64,000 nucleotides of DNA from Hyphomicrobiales bacterium. GTDB lineage: Bacteria; Pseudomonadota; Alphaproteobacteria; Rhizobiales; Rhizobiaceae. Each line of letters starts with the position of its first letter. The first letter of the stretch is position 1. Both the position numbers and the translations under genes were made by a program. Shown here piece by piece: positions 43,093-51,526 of the stretch. The notes below the pieces were generated by a model. That model ran no database searches, was not told where the DNA came from, and saw only the letters and a program-made list of their open reading frames with translations. Where the stretch lies: positions 62,001 to 126,000 of the forward strand of contig UCIA01000004.1 in the NCBI GenBank assembly GCA_900472295.1, in the 5' to 3' direction.

Positions 43093-45513
43093 CTACGAGC
43101 GCAGGCGCTTGCCCTCCGGGTCGAATGGCGGATGCGGTAGCAGGATCGCGTCATGCGGCCTTCCCAATATGGCGACCGAGACCTTGTCGCCAGGCCTGGC
43201 GGAGCCCGCTTTGACATAGCCAAGCGCCAGCGACTGCTCGACGAAATAACCGTAGGCGCCTGAGGACACCTGGCCGATCGGCGTGCCGTCGGTGAGGAAA
43301 ATCGGCTCGCCGCCGGTCGCGTCGGCATCCCGGGCATCGATCGACAGCATGATGAGTTCATCGCGTGCCGGCTTGCCGGCGATGGCGGCGTAAGCATCGC
43401 GGTTGAGGAACGCGCCCTTGTCCAGTTTGACAAGCCGATCGAACTTGACCTCCTGCGGCCAATATTCGGGCGAGTATTCGCGGCTCCAGCTGCCATAGCC
43501 CTTTTCGACGCGCAGCGACATCAGTGCGCGCGAGCCGACCGGCCCGGCGCCGACTTCATTGCCAGCCTTGAGCAGCGCCTCGTAAAGCGCGACCTGGTCG
43601 GCGGCCTTGCAATAGAGTTCCCAGCCCAGATCACCGGTGAACGAGACGCGCAGCGCCACCACGTCGACACCGGCCACCGAGATCTGGCGCGAGCGCATGA
43701 ATGGAAACGTCTCCGTCGACAGATCGGCATTGGTCAAGCGCTGCAGCAATTCGCGGGACTTCGGGCCGGCGACGTTGAAGCCGGCCAGGTCCTCGGTGCG
43801 CGAACGGAACGTCGTGCCTTCAGGCAGGGGGACGGCCTTGAAGAATCTTTGGTGGAAACGCTCGGCCATGCCGGAACCGAACACCATGAACTCGTCATCG
43901 GCCAGCTTCGTCACGGTGAAGTCGCCGGCGATCCCGCCGCGCTTGCCTATCAGCGGCGTCAGACAGGAGCGTCCAATCTCCGTCGGCATGCGGTTGGCGA
44001 ACAGCGCGTTGAGCCAGGCATCGGCACCCGCGCCTTTGACCTCGTATTTGGCAAAATTCGAAACGTCGATGATGCCGGCATGCTCGCGCAGCATGCGCGC
44101 TTCGCGTCCAACCGGGCCCCACCAGTTCTGCCGCGTGAAGCCGATCGTCTCCTCGCGCGGCTCGCCCTCGGCGGCGAACCAGAGCGGATGCTCCCAGCCG
44201 AAATTAAGGCCGAAGACGGCGCCCATCTGCTTTTGCATCTCATAAGCGGGCCGAGTGCGGACCGGCCGCCCGGCGGCACGTTCCTCGTTGGGGAAATGGA
44301 TTTTGAAACGATGGCTGTACTGATCCTGCACGCGGGCCTTTGTGAAAGCCTTGCCCGCCCAGTGCCCGAAGCGCGCCATGTCCCAGGCGAACATGTCGAG
44401 CGAAGGCTCACCCTCCATCATCCACTCCGCCGCCAGCTTGCCCATGCCGCCCGACTGCGAGAAGCCCGGAATGATGCCGTTGCAGCAGAAATAATTGCTG
44501 AGTTCGGGCACCGGCCCGAACAGCACCGCGCTGTCGGGCGACCAGATCATCGGCCCGTTGATCACCTTCTTGACGCCGGCGGTGCCGGCGGCCGGGACGC
44601 GCGCGATAGCGCGCAGCATGTTCTCTTCGATGCGGTCGAGGTCGTCCGGAAACAGCTCATGGCCGAAATCCAGTGGTGTTCCCTCCTCGGCCCAGAACTT
44701 CATATTGCGCTCATAGGCGCCGATGAGCAGGCCGAGCCCTTCCTGGCGCAGATAATACTCGCCGTCGCGATCGGCGACCGAGGGCAGGCGGCGGCCCATG
44801 GCGGCGATTTCCGGAATGGTTTCGGTGACGAAATACTGGTGCTCGGTCGGGATCAAAGGCAGTTGCAGGCCAGCCATCGCGGCGACCTCCCTGCCCCACA
44901 GGCCGGCGGCGTTGACCACCCATTGCGTGTGGATGTCGCCCTTTGGCGTGCGCACGATCCAGCTCCCGTCGGGTTGCGCCTCGGTGGCGGTGACAGGCGT
45001 GAAGCGATGGATCTCGGCCCCGCGCTGGCGCGCGCCCGCCGCGTAGGCGGCGGTGACGCCCGACGGATCGACATTGCCGCCTTCCGGCTCATACATGATG
45101 CAGCGTATGCCGTCGAAATCGACCAGTGGGTGCAGCCGCTCCGCCTCGTCGCGCGCGACTTCGTAAAAATTCATCTTGTAGCGCCGCGCCTTGGCCTCCT
45201 GGAGCCTCAGCTGATGCTCGCGCGCCTCCGTCTGGGCGAGATAGAGCGAGCCCGGCTGGAAGATGCCGCAGCCTTGGCCGGTCTCGGCTTCCAGTTCCTT
45301 GTAAAGCGCCATCGTATAGTGCTGGAGGCGGCTGATATTGGTGGAATCATGCAGGCCGTGAATGTTGGCCGCCGCATGCCAGGTGGAGCCCGAGGTCAGT
45401 TCGTTGCGCTCCACTAGGACAACATCCGTCCAGCCGAATTTCGCAAGGTGATAGAGGATCGAGCAGCCGATCAGGCCGCCGCCGATGACAACGGCTTGTG
45501 CATGGGTACGCAT
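43093..45513 (-). CDS. Dimethylglycine/sarcosine dehydrogenase-like FAD and folate enzyme
   Basis: The product is 806 residues. Residues 1-390 form the FAD DAO domain (VVIGGGLIGCSILYHLAK, TSGSTWHAAANIHGLHD), then an FAO_M linker domain at about 390-440, and a C-terminal glycine-cleavage-T-like folate domain (GDFTVTKLADDEF, FTGDLGWELYC, SLRVEKGYGSW). This is the order found in dimethylglycine and sarcosine dehydrogenases, which remove N-methyl groups as methylene-tetrahydrofolate. The ATG at 45513 is preceded by AAGGGA. It follows a family-5 binding protein, so substrate uptake is encoded next to it. Confidence 0.9.
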   Translation of the reverse strand: MRTHAQAVVIGGGLIGCSILYHLAKFGWTDVVLVERNELTSGSTWHAAANIHGLHDSTNISRLQHYTMALYKELEAETGQGCGIFQPGSLYLAQTEAREHQLRLQEAKARRYKMNFYEVARDEAERLHPLVDFDGIRCIMYEPEGGNVDPSGVTAAYAAGARQRGAEIHRFTPVTATEAQPDGSWIVRTPKGDIHTQWVVNAAGLWGREVAAMAGLQLPLIPTEHQYFVTETIPEIAAMGRRLPSVADRDGEYYLRQEGLGLLIGAYERNMKFWAEEGTPLDFGHELFPDDLDRIEENMLRAIARVPAAGTAGVKKVINGPMIWSPDSAVLFGPVPELSNYFCCNGIIPGFSQSGGMGKLAAEWMMEGEPSLDMFAWDMARFGHWAGKAFTKARVQDQYSHRFKIHFPNEERAAGRPVRTRPAYEMQKQMGAVFGLNFGWEHPLWFAAEGEPREETIGFTRQNWWGPVGREARMLREHAGIIDVSNFAKYEVKGAGADAWLNALFANRMPTEIGRSCLTPLIGKRGGIAGDFTVTKLADDEFMVFGSGMAERFHQRFFKAVPLPEGTTFRSRTEDLAGFNVAGPKSRELLQRLTNADLSTETFPFMRSRQISVAGVDVVALRVSFTGDLGWELYCKAADQVALYEALLKAGNEVGAGPVGSRALMSLRVEKGYGSWSREYSPEYWPQEVKFDRLVKLDKGAFLNRDAYAAIAGKPARDELIMLSIDARDADATGGEPIFLTDGTPIGQVSSGAYGYFVEQSLALGYVKAGSARPGDKVSVAILGRPHDAILLPHPPFDPEGKRLRS

Positions 45514-45616
45514 ATCGAGATTTCTTCCCTTGGTTCGGCGACTTTTCTTCTTTGCGCTTCGGGAAGCGCCTTGGATATCTGTTTGGCTGGCTGGCAATCA
45601 CGTCGCCCAGTGAGCC

Positions 45617-45641
45617 CCAGGGGCGCAAGATGCGCCCCTGG
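45617..45641. other. Perfect stem-loop with flanking T-run
   Basis: Arms CCAGGGGCGC and GCGCCCCTGG (10 bp, perfect) enclose a 5-base loop and are followed by CTTTTTTC on the plus strand. It lies in the spacer between the binding-protein gene and the dehydrogenase gene, both on the minus strand. It may stabilise the binding-protein mRNA, or act as a terminator for antisense transcripts. Confidence 0.6.
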
Positions 45642-45667
45642 ACTTTTTTCGGCGCGACCGGCCCGGC

Positions 45668-47323
45668 CTAGGCCTTGTCGAGCCAGACCTTGTCCAGCTG
45701 CAATTCGAATGTCTGATGCATGCCGAGGTTCTTCACATAGGTCGCATGGTGCCGGTAAAGCGAACGCCAGAACGCCTGGACGAGGATGCCGGAGTCCTGC
45801 AGGATGAATTCGACGTCCTTCATCAGTTCCTTGCGCTTGTCGACGTCCGCCATGGCGAGCGCCGCGTTGAGCTTCTTGTCGAATTCGGGGTTGGCGTAGC
45901 CCGACTCATTCCAGGCCTCGCCGCTGCGATAGGCGATCGCCAGCACCTGGACGCCGAGCGGCCGCATGCCCCAATCGGTGGTCGACCATGGATATTTCGT
46001 CCAGTCGTTCCAGAACGACGAGCCCGGAATGATGGTGCGCTTGACCTTGAAGCCGGCCTCGCGCATCTGTGCGGCGACGACGTCGGCAGGATCCTTCACA
46101 TAGTCCGCATCGTAGGAAATCAGCTCGAACTCGTGATCCGTCTGGCCGGCCTCGGCCATCAGCGCCTTGGCCTTGGCGAGATCGCGTGGAACTTTCGGCA
46201 AAGCGTAATATTCCGGATGGATCGGGCAGACATGGTGGTTTTCGGCGACCTGTCCAAGGCCGCTATAGCCGAGCTTCAGCACCGTCTCATTGTCGACCGC
46301 GAGCTGGATGGCGTTGCGCACCCGCTTGTCGTCATAAGGCTTGTTGGTCACATTGGTGCGCAGCACGATGGTTCCGGCCGTGACGACCGGCTCCTTGACC
46401 AGCCCCATACTGTCATAGAGGTCGACCGTGCCGCCGACCGTCTGGTAGTTGCAATCGATCTCACCGGCCTCGAAGGCGCTGGCGATGGCGGGGTTGGACG
46501 CGTCCGATCCGTAGTCGGTCCAGTCCACGCCATCGAGATAGGGGTCGCCGCCGAACCAGGTGAAGTCCTTGCGCCGCCGCACCGCGGCCGATTCGCCGAC
46601 CTTGTAGGAGATCAGCTCATAGGGACCGGTGCCGGGCGTCTTGAGCATGTCGCCGCCGTTCTTGTCGAAGTCGCGATGGACGATGATCGCCGGATAATCG
46701 GCAAAGCCCGGAATGATCGTGACATCGGACTGTTGGCATTTCAGCTTCACCGTGTGGTCGTCGACCTTGGTGATGGCGCCGGCCGCCGCTTTCTTGGTGG
46801 CGGGATCGATGAGGGAGTTCATGCGCCCGGCCATCGAATTGCCTTCGGCCGCCTTGTCGCACCAGCGCTCGATATTGTGGACGATGTCGTCGGCATTGAA
46901 GTCGTCGCCATTCGACCACTTCACGCCCTTGCGCAGATGCAGCGTATATTCGATAGCGTCGTCGCTCACCTCCCAGCTTTCAACCAGATGGCCCTCGAAG
47001 GTGAAGTCGGTGGTGTAGCGGATCATGTAGTCATTGCACTGGCGCATGACATTGGCGATCTCGGACCAGTCCCAGGAGCGCGGATCCTTCATTTCCTTGA
47101 TGATCATCTGCATCTTCAGGATGCCGCCCTTCTTGCCCGGCTCCTGGCCGGCGGCCTGGGCCGGCGAGAGGCCGATCATTGAATAGGCGAACGCCGTAGA
47201 AGCGCCCATCGCGCTCGCCATGGCAAGAAACTCGCGGCGATCCATGCCGCCCTTCCTGACTTCGTCTGCGTAGCTTTCGATGGCTGCCGGGACGCGGTCA
47301 CCGTTGCTCTTGAAAATCGTCAT
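45668..47323 (-). CDS. Family-5 ABC substrate-binding protein with Tat signal
   Basis: The product is 551 residues. A long N-region leads to a twin-arginine motif [11 protein letters not shown], a hydrophobic stretch and a cleavage site after AQAAG. The mature protein is a DppA/OppA-like solute binder with [21 protein letters not shown]. The surrounding N-demethylation enzymes suggest that it binds a methylated amine, betaine or peptide. No permease or ATPase is adjacent. It is followed at 45617 by a strong stem-loop. Confidence 0.9.
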   Translation of the reverse strand: MTIFKSNGDRVPAAIESYADEVRKGGMDRREFLAMASAMGASTAFAYSMIGLSPAQAAGQEPGKKGGILKMQMIIKEMKDPRSWDWSEIANVMRQCNDYMIRYTTDFTFEGHLVESWEVSDDAIEYTLHLRKGVKWSNGDDFNADDIVHNIERWCDKAAEGNSMAGRMNSLIDPATKKAAAGAITKVDDHTVKLKCQQSDVTIIPGFADYPAIIVHRDFDKNGGDMLKTPGTGPYELISYKVGESAAVRRRKDFTWFGGDPYLDGVDWTDYGSDASNPAIASAFEAGEIDCNYQTVGGTVDLYDSMGLVKEPVVTAGTIVLRTNVTNKPYDDKRVRNAIQLAVDNETVLKLGYSGLGQVAENHHVCPIHPEYYALPKVPRDLAKAKALMAEAGQTDHEFELISYDADYVKDPADVVAAQMREAGFKVKRTIIPGSSFWNDWTKYPWSTTDWGMRPLGVQVLAIAYRSGEAWNESGYANPEFDKKLNAALAMADVDKRKELMKDVEFILQDSGILVQAFWRSLYRHHATYVKNLGMHQTFELQLDKVWLDKA

Positions 47324-47517
47324 TGTGATTCTCCGGTTTGGGCTTTCCGCCCGTTACATTCCCCTTGCGTGGAAGATGTTAAAGGCGATGCAAAAATCCC
47401 GGAAGGGCTCGAGCCCCGGCAAACCGCCGAAAACCGGCCAATAAGACCTAAAAAAACGAAGCCATTGGCGTGTCAATTTTTGAGTTGGAGAATTCACACG
47501 GGGTAGGATGAACGGCG

Positions 47518-48405
47518 CTAAGCGCCATCCTCCTGCGCCCGCAGCAGAATCCACTCCCGCACCGTGCGCGCGATGGTCCCCTTCGAAAGCTGGTTTTCGG
47601 TGAGGTAGTAGTTCCACGGACTGGCCGGCCGCACGGGAAACGGTTCGACCAGCAGTCCGCGCCGCAGATACGCGTGGGCAAGCGAGCGCTGGGTCGCGAC
47701 GAGCCCTGCCCCCATGGCGGCCAGCTCAAGCGCGATGTTGGAAGCGTTGGTCGTCAGGCCCTTGTCGTGATCGTCCATGTCGACGCCCAGTGCCGACGTG
47801 ACGACCTGCCAATATTCCTGGCGCCCATGCACGAAGATCCAATCGACCTTGAGTATATCCTGAGGCAGCTTCAGGGCACCCTCGCCATCCAGCAGCGTCG
47901 GCGCGCACAGCAGAACCAGCTCGTCGTTCCAAAGTGGGATGCCGGCGGGCGGACGATCGTCGAAACGCCGGGTCGAAATGGTGATGTCGGCGATCTGCTC
48001 GCTGAGGTCCTCCCAGATCGTACCGTGCAGAACGATCTCGATTTCGGGATGTTTCTTGCGAAAGGCGGCCATGCAGCCCGCCAGCCAGTTCTCAGCCAGG
48101 CTCATCGGGCAGGAGACGACCACCGTGCGGTTGCGCGACGAGGTCACGATCGCCTCCGTCGCCTGGTCGATCTGATCGAGCGCCTGACGCAAGGTGGGCA
48201 GGAACGCCTCGCCCATTTCGGTGAGCTTGAGACTGCGTGGATAGCGGATGAACAATTGCCGGCCGATGTAATGTTCAAGCGCGCGGACATGGGTGCTGAC
48301 CGCTGCCTGCGTGTATCCAAGCTCCTTGGCGGCCAGGGTGAAGGAGAGGTGCCGGGCCGAACTCTCGAATGATCTGATATAATTCAACGGGGGTGGTGGC
48401 TTCAT
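47518..48405 (-). CDS. LysR-family regulator (GcvA-like)
   Basis: The product is 295 residues. The N-terminal winged helix has RHLSFTLAAKELGYTQAAVS, and VRALEHYIGRQLFIRYPRS is typical of the GcvA branch. The C-terminal domain binds an effector. It diverges from the MmgE-soxBDAG operon with a 162-base spacer and precedes the binding-protein/dehydrogenase unit on the same strand, so it probably controls one or both. The effector is likely to be a methylated amino acid or derivative. Confidence 0.9.
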   Translation of the reverse strand: MKPPPPLNYIRSFESSARHLSFTLAAKELGYTQAAVSTHVRALEHYIGRQLFIRYPRSLKLTEMGEAFLPTLRQALDQIDQATEAIVTSSRNRTVVVSCPMSLAENWLAGCMAAFRKKHPEIEIVLHGTIWEDLSEQIADITISTRRFDDRPPAGIPLWNDELVLLCAPTLLDGEGALKLPQDILKVDWIFVHGRQEYWQVVTSALGVDMDDHDKGLTTNASNIALELAAMGAGLVATQRSLAHAYLRRGLLVEPFPVRPASPWNYYLTENQLSKGTIARTVREWILLRAQEDGA

Positions 48406-48567
48406 CTGCGGCTCCTGCTTTGTGCAGTGAGAGGTAAACCATGGAAGCGCCGGCGTTCAATGGCAGGCAGGCGACGAGACATAGATATTTTTGGTCAAAG
48501 CCGCCGAACTAATTGCGTGAAAGCGCGATGGACCCAAATTAATGATGTCGTGACGCAGAGGGGAGTA

Positions 48568-49992
48568 ATGCCAGTGGCTGTGCCGTCGCATCGGCGTGAA
48601 AGGCCTGACGCGAGTACCAGCGTGGTGGTTCGCCTGGCCGATTTCGCGTTGCGGCGGCCGTCAGCCGTGTTCCCTGTCCCTGTCCTGGAACAGGCGCGCT
48701 ATCTCCTGCTCGACACGCTCGGAATAGCCATTGCAGCTGGCCCCATGGAAGCCGGCCGGATCGCCCGCGACACCGCAGCCCTTCTCTACGGCTCCGCCGA
48801 TCTTCTGCATTCGGCGCGCATGCTTTTCGACGGCCGCCGCGCCAGCATCGCCGGAGCCGCCTATGCGGCCGCGACGCAGATCGACAATCTCGATGGCCAT
48901 GACGGCTACAGCCCGACCAAGGGCCATATCGGCGTCGCCGTCGTTCCGGCACTGGCAGCGCTTGCCGAGGCGCTCCCCGACCTCAGCGGCCCGGAAGCGC
49001 TGGCCTCCCTCGTCGTCGGCTACGAAGTCGCCGGCCGGGCCGGCATCGCACTGCATGCGACGGTGTCCGACTACCACACGTCAGGCGCATGGAATGCCGT
49101 GGGCGTGGCCGCGCTCGCGGCAAGATTGCGGCGGCTCAGCGATAAGCAATTCCGCGAGGCGCTCGGCATTGCCGAATATCACGGCCCCCGCAGCCAGATG
49201 ATGCGCGAGATCGCCAACCCGACCATGCTGCACGACGGCTCGGGTATCGGCGCGCTAACCGGCCTGTCTGCCGCCGTGCTGGCCGAGCGCGGCTTCACCG
49301 GCGCGCCGGCCATCACGGTCGAGGAGCCCGAAGTCGCTGCTCATTGGCAGGATCTCGGCGCCTTCTGGCAGGTGCTGCATCAATATGTGAAGCCCTACCC
49401 GATCTGCCGCTGGGCGCATGCGGCCATCGATGCAACGCGGGGCCTCGTCTTGGCGGATCACCTGACGCCGTCGGAGATCAGCCATGTCCAGGTCAACAGC
49501 TTCCACTACGCCGTGACGCTGTTCGACGGCATGCCGGACACGACCTCGAAGGCGCAATACAGCCTGCGCTTCGCCATCGCGACCTTCATCATGCATGGCC
49601 GCATAGGACTGGAGCACATTTCCGGCAAGGGGCTTGAGGATGCCGCCGTCGCCGAGATGCTGAGCCGCATCACGGTATCCGAATCGGAGCGCCACAGCGC
49701 CCGCTTCCCCGCAGGGCGCTGGGCCGACGTGGCGATCACGACCACGGATGGGCGCGTCCTTGCTTCAGGCGACGTCCATGCGCGCGGCGGACCGGAGGCG
49801 CCGCTGACATCCGCTGAGATCGAGGCCAAGTATATGGAGTTCGCGACGCCGGTGCTCGGACAGGGCCGCGCCAGCGCGATCCGCGACGCAGTCCTTTCGC
49901 TTGCCGATCAGGACAGCCGCTTCTCCGATCTTTCTGTCTTTCTCTACGATCCGCCCCTAGTCAGCATGACCCTCCAACGGCCAGCGTGGTAG
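48568..49992 (+). CDS. MmgE/PrpD family protein
   Basis: The product is 474 residues of the MmgE/PrpD (2-methylcitrate dehydratase-like) fold. Visible family segments are LLLDTLGIAIAAG, NLDGHDGYSPTKGHIG and KPYPICRWAHAA. Members include PrpD and cis-aconitate decarboxylase, but most have unknown substrates. The start at 48568 is set by a GGGGAG ribosome site; the frame continues further upstream. It leads the plus-strand operon, six bases before soxB. Confidence 0.88.
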   Translation: MPVAVPSHRRERPDASTSVVVRLADFALRRPSAVFPVPVLEQARYLLLDTLGIAIAAGPMEAGRIARDTAALLYGSADLLHSARMLFDGRRASIAGAAYAAATQIDNLDGHDGYSPTKGHIGVAVVPALAALAEALPDLSGPEALASLVVGYEVAGRAGIALHATVSDYHTSGAWNAVGVAALAARLRRLSDKQFREALGIAEYHGPRSQMMREIANPTMLHDGSGIGALTGLSAAVLAERGFTGAPAITVEEPEVAAHWQDLGAFWQVLHQYVKPYPICRWAHAAIDATRGLVLADHLTPSEISHVQVNSFHYAVTLFDGMPDTTSKAQYSLRFAIATFIMHGRIGLEHISGKGLEDAAVAEMLSRITVSESERHSARFPAGRWADVAITTTDGRVLASGDVHARGGPEAPLTSAEIEAKYMEFATPVLGQGRASAIRDAVLSLADQDSRFSDLSVFLYDPPLVSMTLQRPAW

Positions 49993-49998
49993 CTTGAA

Positions 49999-51240
49999 AT
50001 GCCACTCAGGCTTCTGAAATACGGTTTCAGCAGGGACTATCCGGTCAGTGGCGACATTCCCGCAACGCCGGACCTCAAGCCATCCTGCGATGTCGTTATT
50101 GTCGGCGGCGGCGGGCACGGATTGGCCTGCGCGCATCATCTGTCGAAATACCACGGCATAAGCAGCGTCGCGGTGATCGAGAAGGGCTACCTCGCCGGCG
50201 GCAACACGGCACGCAACACGACCACGATCCGCTCGAACTACATCACACCGGAAGGCATTGCCTTCTACAAGGAAGCGGTCGAGCTGTTTGAGGGCCTGTC
50301 GCAGGAACTCGACTTCAACGTCATGTTCTCCCAGCGCGGCCAGCTGACGCTGGCGCACACGGAAGCGACCCTGCGCAGCTTTCATTCGCGCGCCGAGATG
50401 GGCAAGCATCTGGGCACGCGCACCGAAGTCGTCGACCAGAAAACGGTCGAGGAACTCGTACCGTCCGTCAACATGGACTATGGCGGCGCGCTCGAGATCC
50501 TCGGCGGGCTCTGGCATGCCGACGGCGGCACCGCGCGGCATGATGCGGTTGCCTGGGGTTATGCCGCGCAGGCGTCACGGCGCGGCGTCGAGATCCACCA
50601 GCGGACCGAAGTGGAAGGCTTCGAGGTCGTCGGCGACCGGGTCCAGGCCGTCAAGACCAACCGCGGCCGCATTGCCTGCGGTCAGGTGCTGATCGCGACC
50701 GGCGGGATGAACTACGACGTGGCGCTGATGGCCGGCGTCGAACTTCCCATCCGCTGCTATCCGCTGCAGGCTATGGTGACGCAGCCGCTGAAGCCCTGGC
50801 TGCACACGCTGGTCTCGTCCGTCTCGCTGCACACCTATCTGGTGCAGTCCTCGCGTGGCGAGGTCGTCATCGGCGGTGGCTCCGATCCCTATCAGCTCTA
50901 CTCGACGCGCTCGACGCTCGACATGAAGGAGCACCTCGCCGAGGGCGCCGTGCATCTCTTCCCGTTCCTGCAAGGCGTACGGCTGCTCAGGCAATGGGCC
51001 GGGATCACCGACATGACGCCCGACTACAGCCCGATCATGGGTGCCAGCCCGCTCGAGAATCTTTGGCTCGATTGCGGCTGGGGGACGTGGGGGTTCAAGG
51101 CAACGCCGGTCGCCGGCAAACGGCTGGCGGAGACGATCGCCAAGGGCCGCGCGCCCGATATATTGAAGCCGTTTGCGCTGGAGCGTTTCGAGACCTTCAG
51201 GCTGCTCAACGAGATGGGCGCTACGGCGGCCAGTCACTGA
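49999..51240 (+). CDS. soxB: Sarcosine oxidase beta subunit-like
   Basis: The product is 413 residues of the heterotetrameric sarcosine oxidase beta type. VVIVGGGGHGLACAHHLSKYH binds FAD, GNTARNTTTIRSNY follows, and GGTARHDAVAWG contains His181 at the position where FMN is covalently attached. It oxidises N-methyl groups, with the folate-binding alpha subunit accepting formaldehyde. It starts six bases after the MmgE gene and is followed by soxD, A and G. Confidence 0.93.
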   Translation: MPLRLLKYGFSRDYPVSGDIPATPDLKPSCDVVIVGGGGHGLACAHHLSKYHGISSVAVIEKGYLAGGNTARNTTTIRSNYITPEGIAFYKEAVELFEGLSQELDFNVMFSQRGQLTLAHTEATLRSFHSRAEMGKHLGTRTEVVDQKTVEELVPSVNMDYGGALEILGGLWHADGGTARHDAVAWGYAAQASRRGVEIHQRTEVEGFEVVGDRVQAVKTNRGRIACGQVLIATGGMNYDVALMAGVELPIRCYPLQAMVTQPLKPWLHTLVSSVSLHTYLVQSSRGEVVIGGGSDPYQLYSTRSTLDMKEHLAEGAVHLFPFLQGVRLLRQWAGITDMTPDYSPIMGASPLENLWLDCGWGTWGFKATPVAGKRLAETIAKGRAPDILKPFALERFETFRLLNEMGATAASH

Positions 51241-51259
51241 CCATGGAACGCCGCTGACC

Positions 51260-51526
51260 ATGAAAATCCTGACCTGTCCGATGAACGGCCCGCGCAACAT
51301 AGACGAGTTCCAGTCGTTCGGGCCCGTCCGCGCCGAGCAGGATCCGGACCGGACGGCCGATGCCGACTGGTCGCGACACTTGTTCCGCGCCGAAAATCGT
51401 AAGGGAATCGTGGTCGAGTGGTGGCGGCACGTGCCTAGCAATTACTTCTTCCTGGCCGAGCGCGACCTCGTCACCAACCAGGTCATCCGCACCTTCGACG
51501 CCTCCGAACGCCGGGCTCAATCATGA
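51260..51526 (+). CDS. soxD: Sarcosine oxidase delta subunit-like, zinc site altered
   Basis: The product is 88 residues, a normal delta subunit size, with the family core GPRNIDEFQSFG and EWWRHVPSNYFFLAERD. In characterised delta subunits zinc is held by three Cys and one His. Here Cys6 is present, the second Cys is Asn9, His57 is kept, and the last Cys is Asn61. It thus probably does not bind zinc in the usual way. It lies between soxB and soxA and overlaps soxA by four bases. Confidence 0.88.
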   Translation: MKILTCPMNGPRNIDEFQSFGPVRAEQDPDRTADADWSRHLFRAENRKGIVVEWWRHVPSNYFFLAERDLVTNQVIRTFDASERRAQS

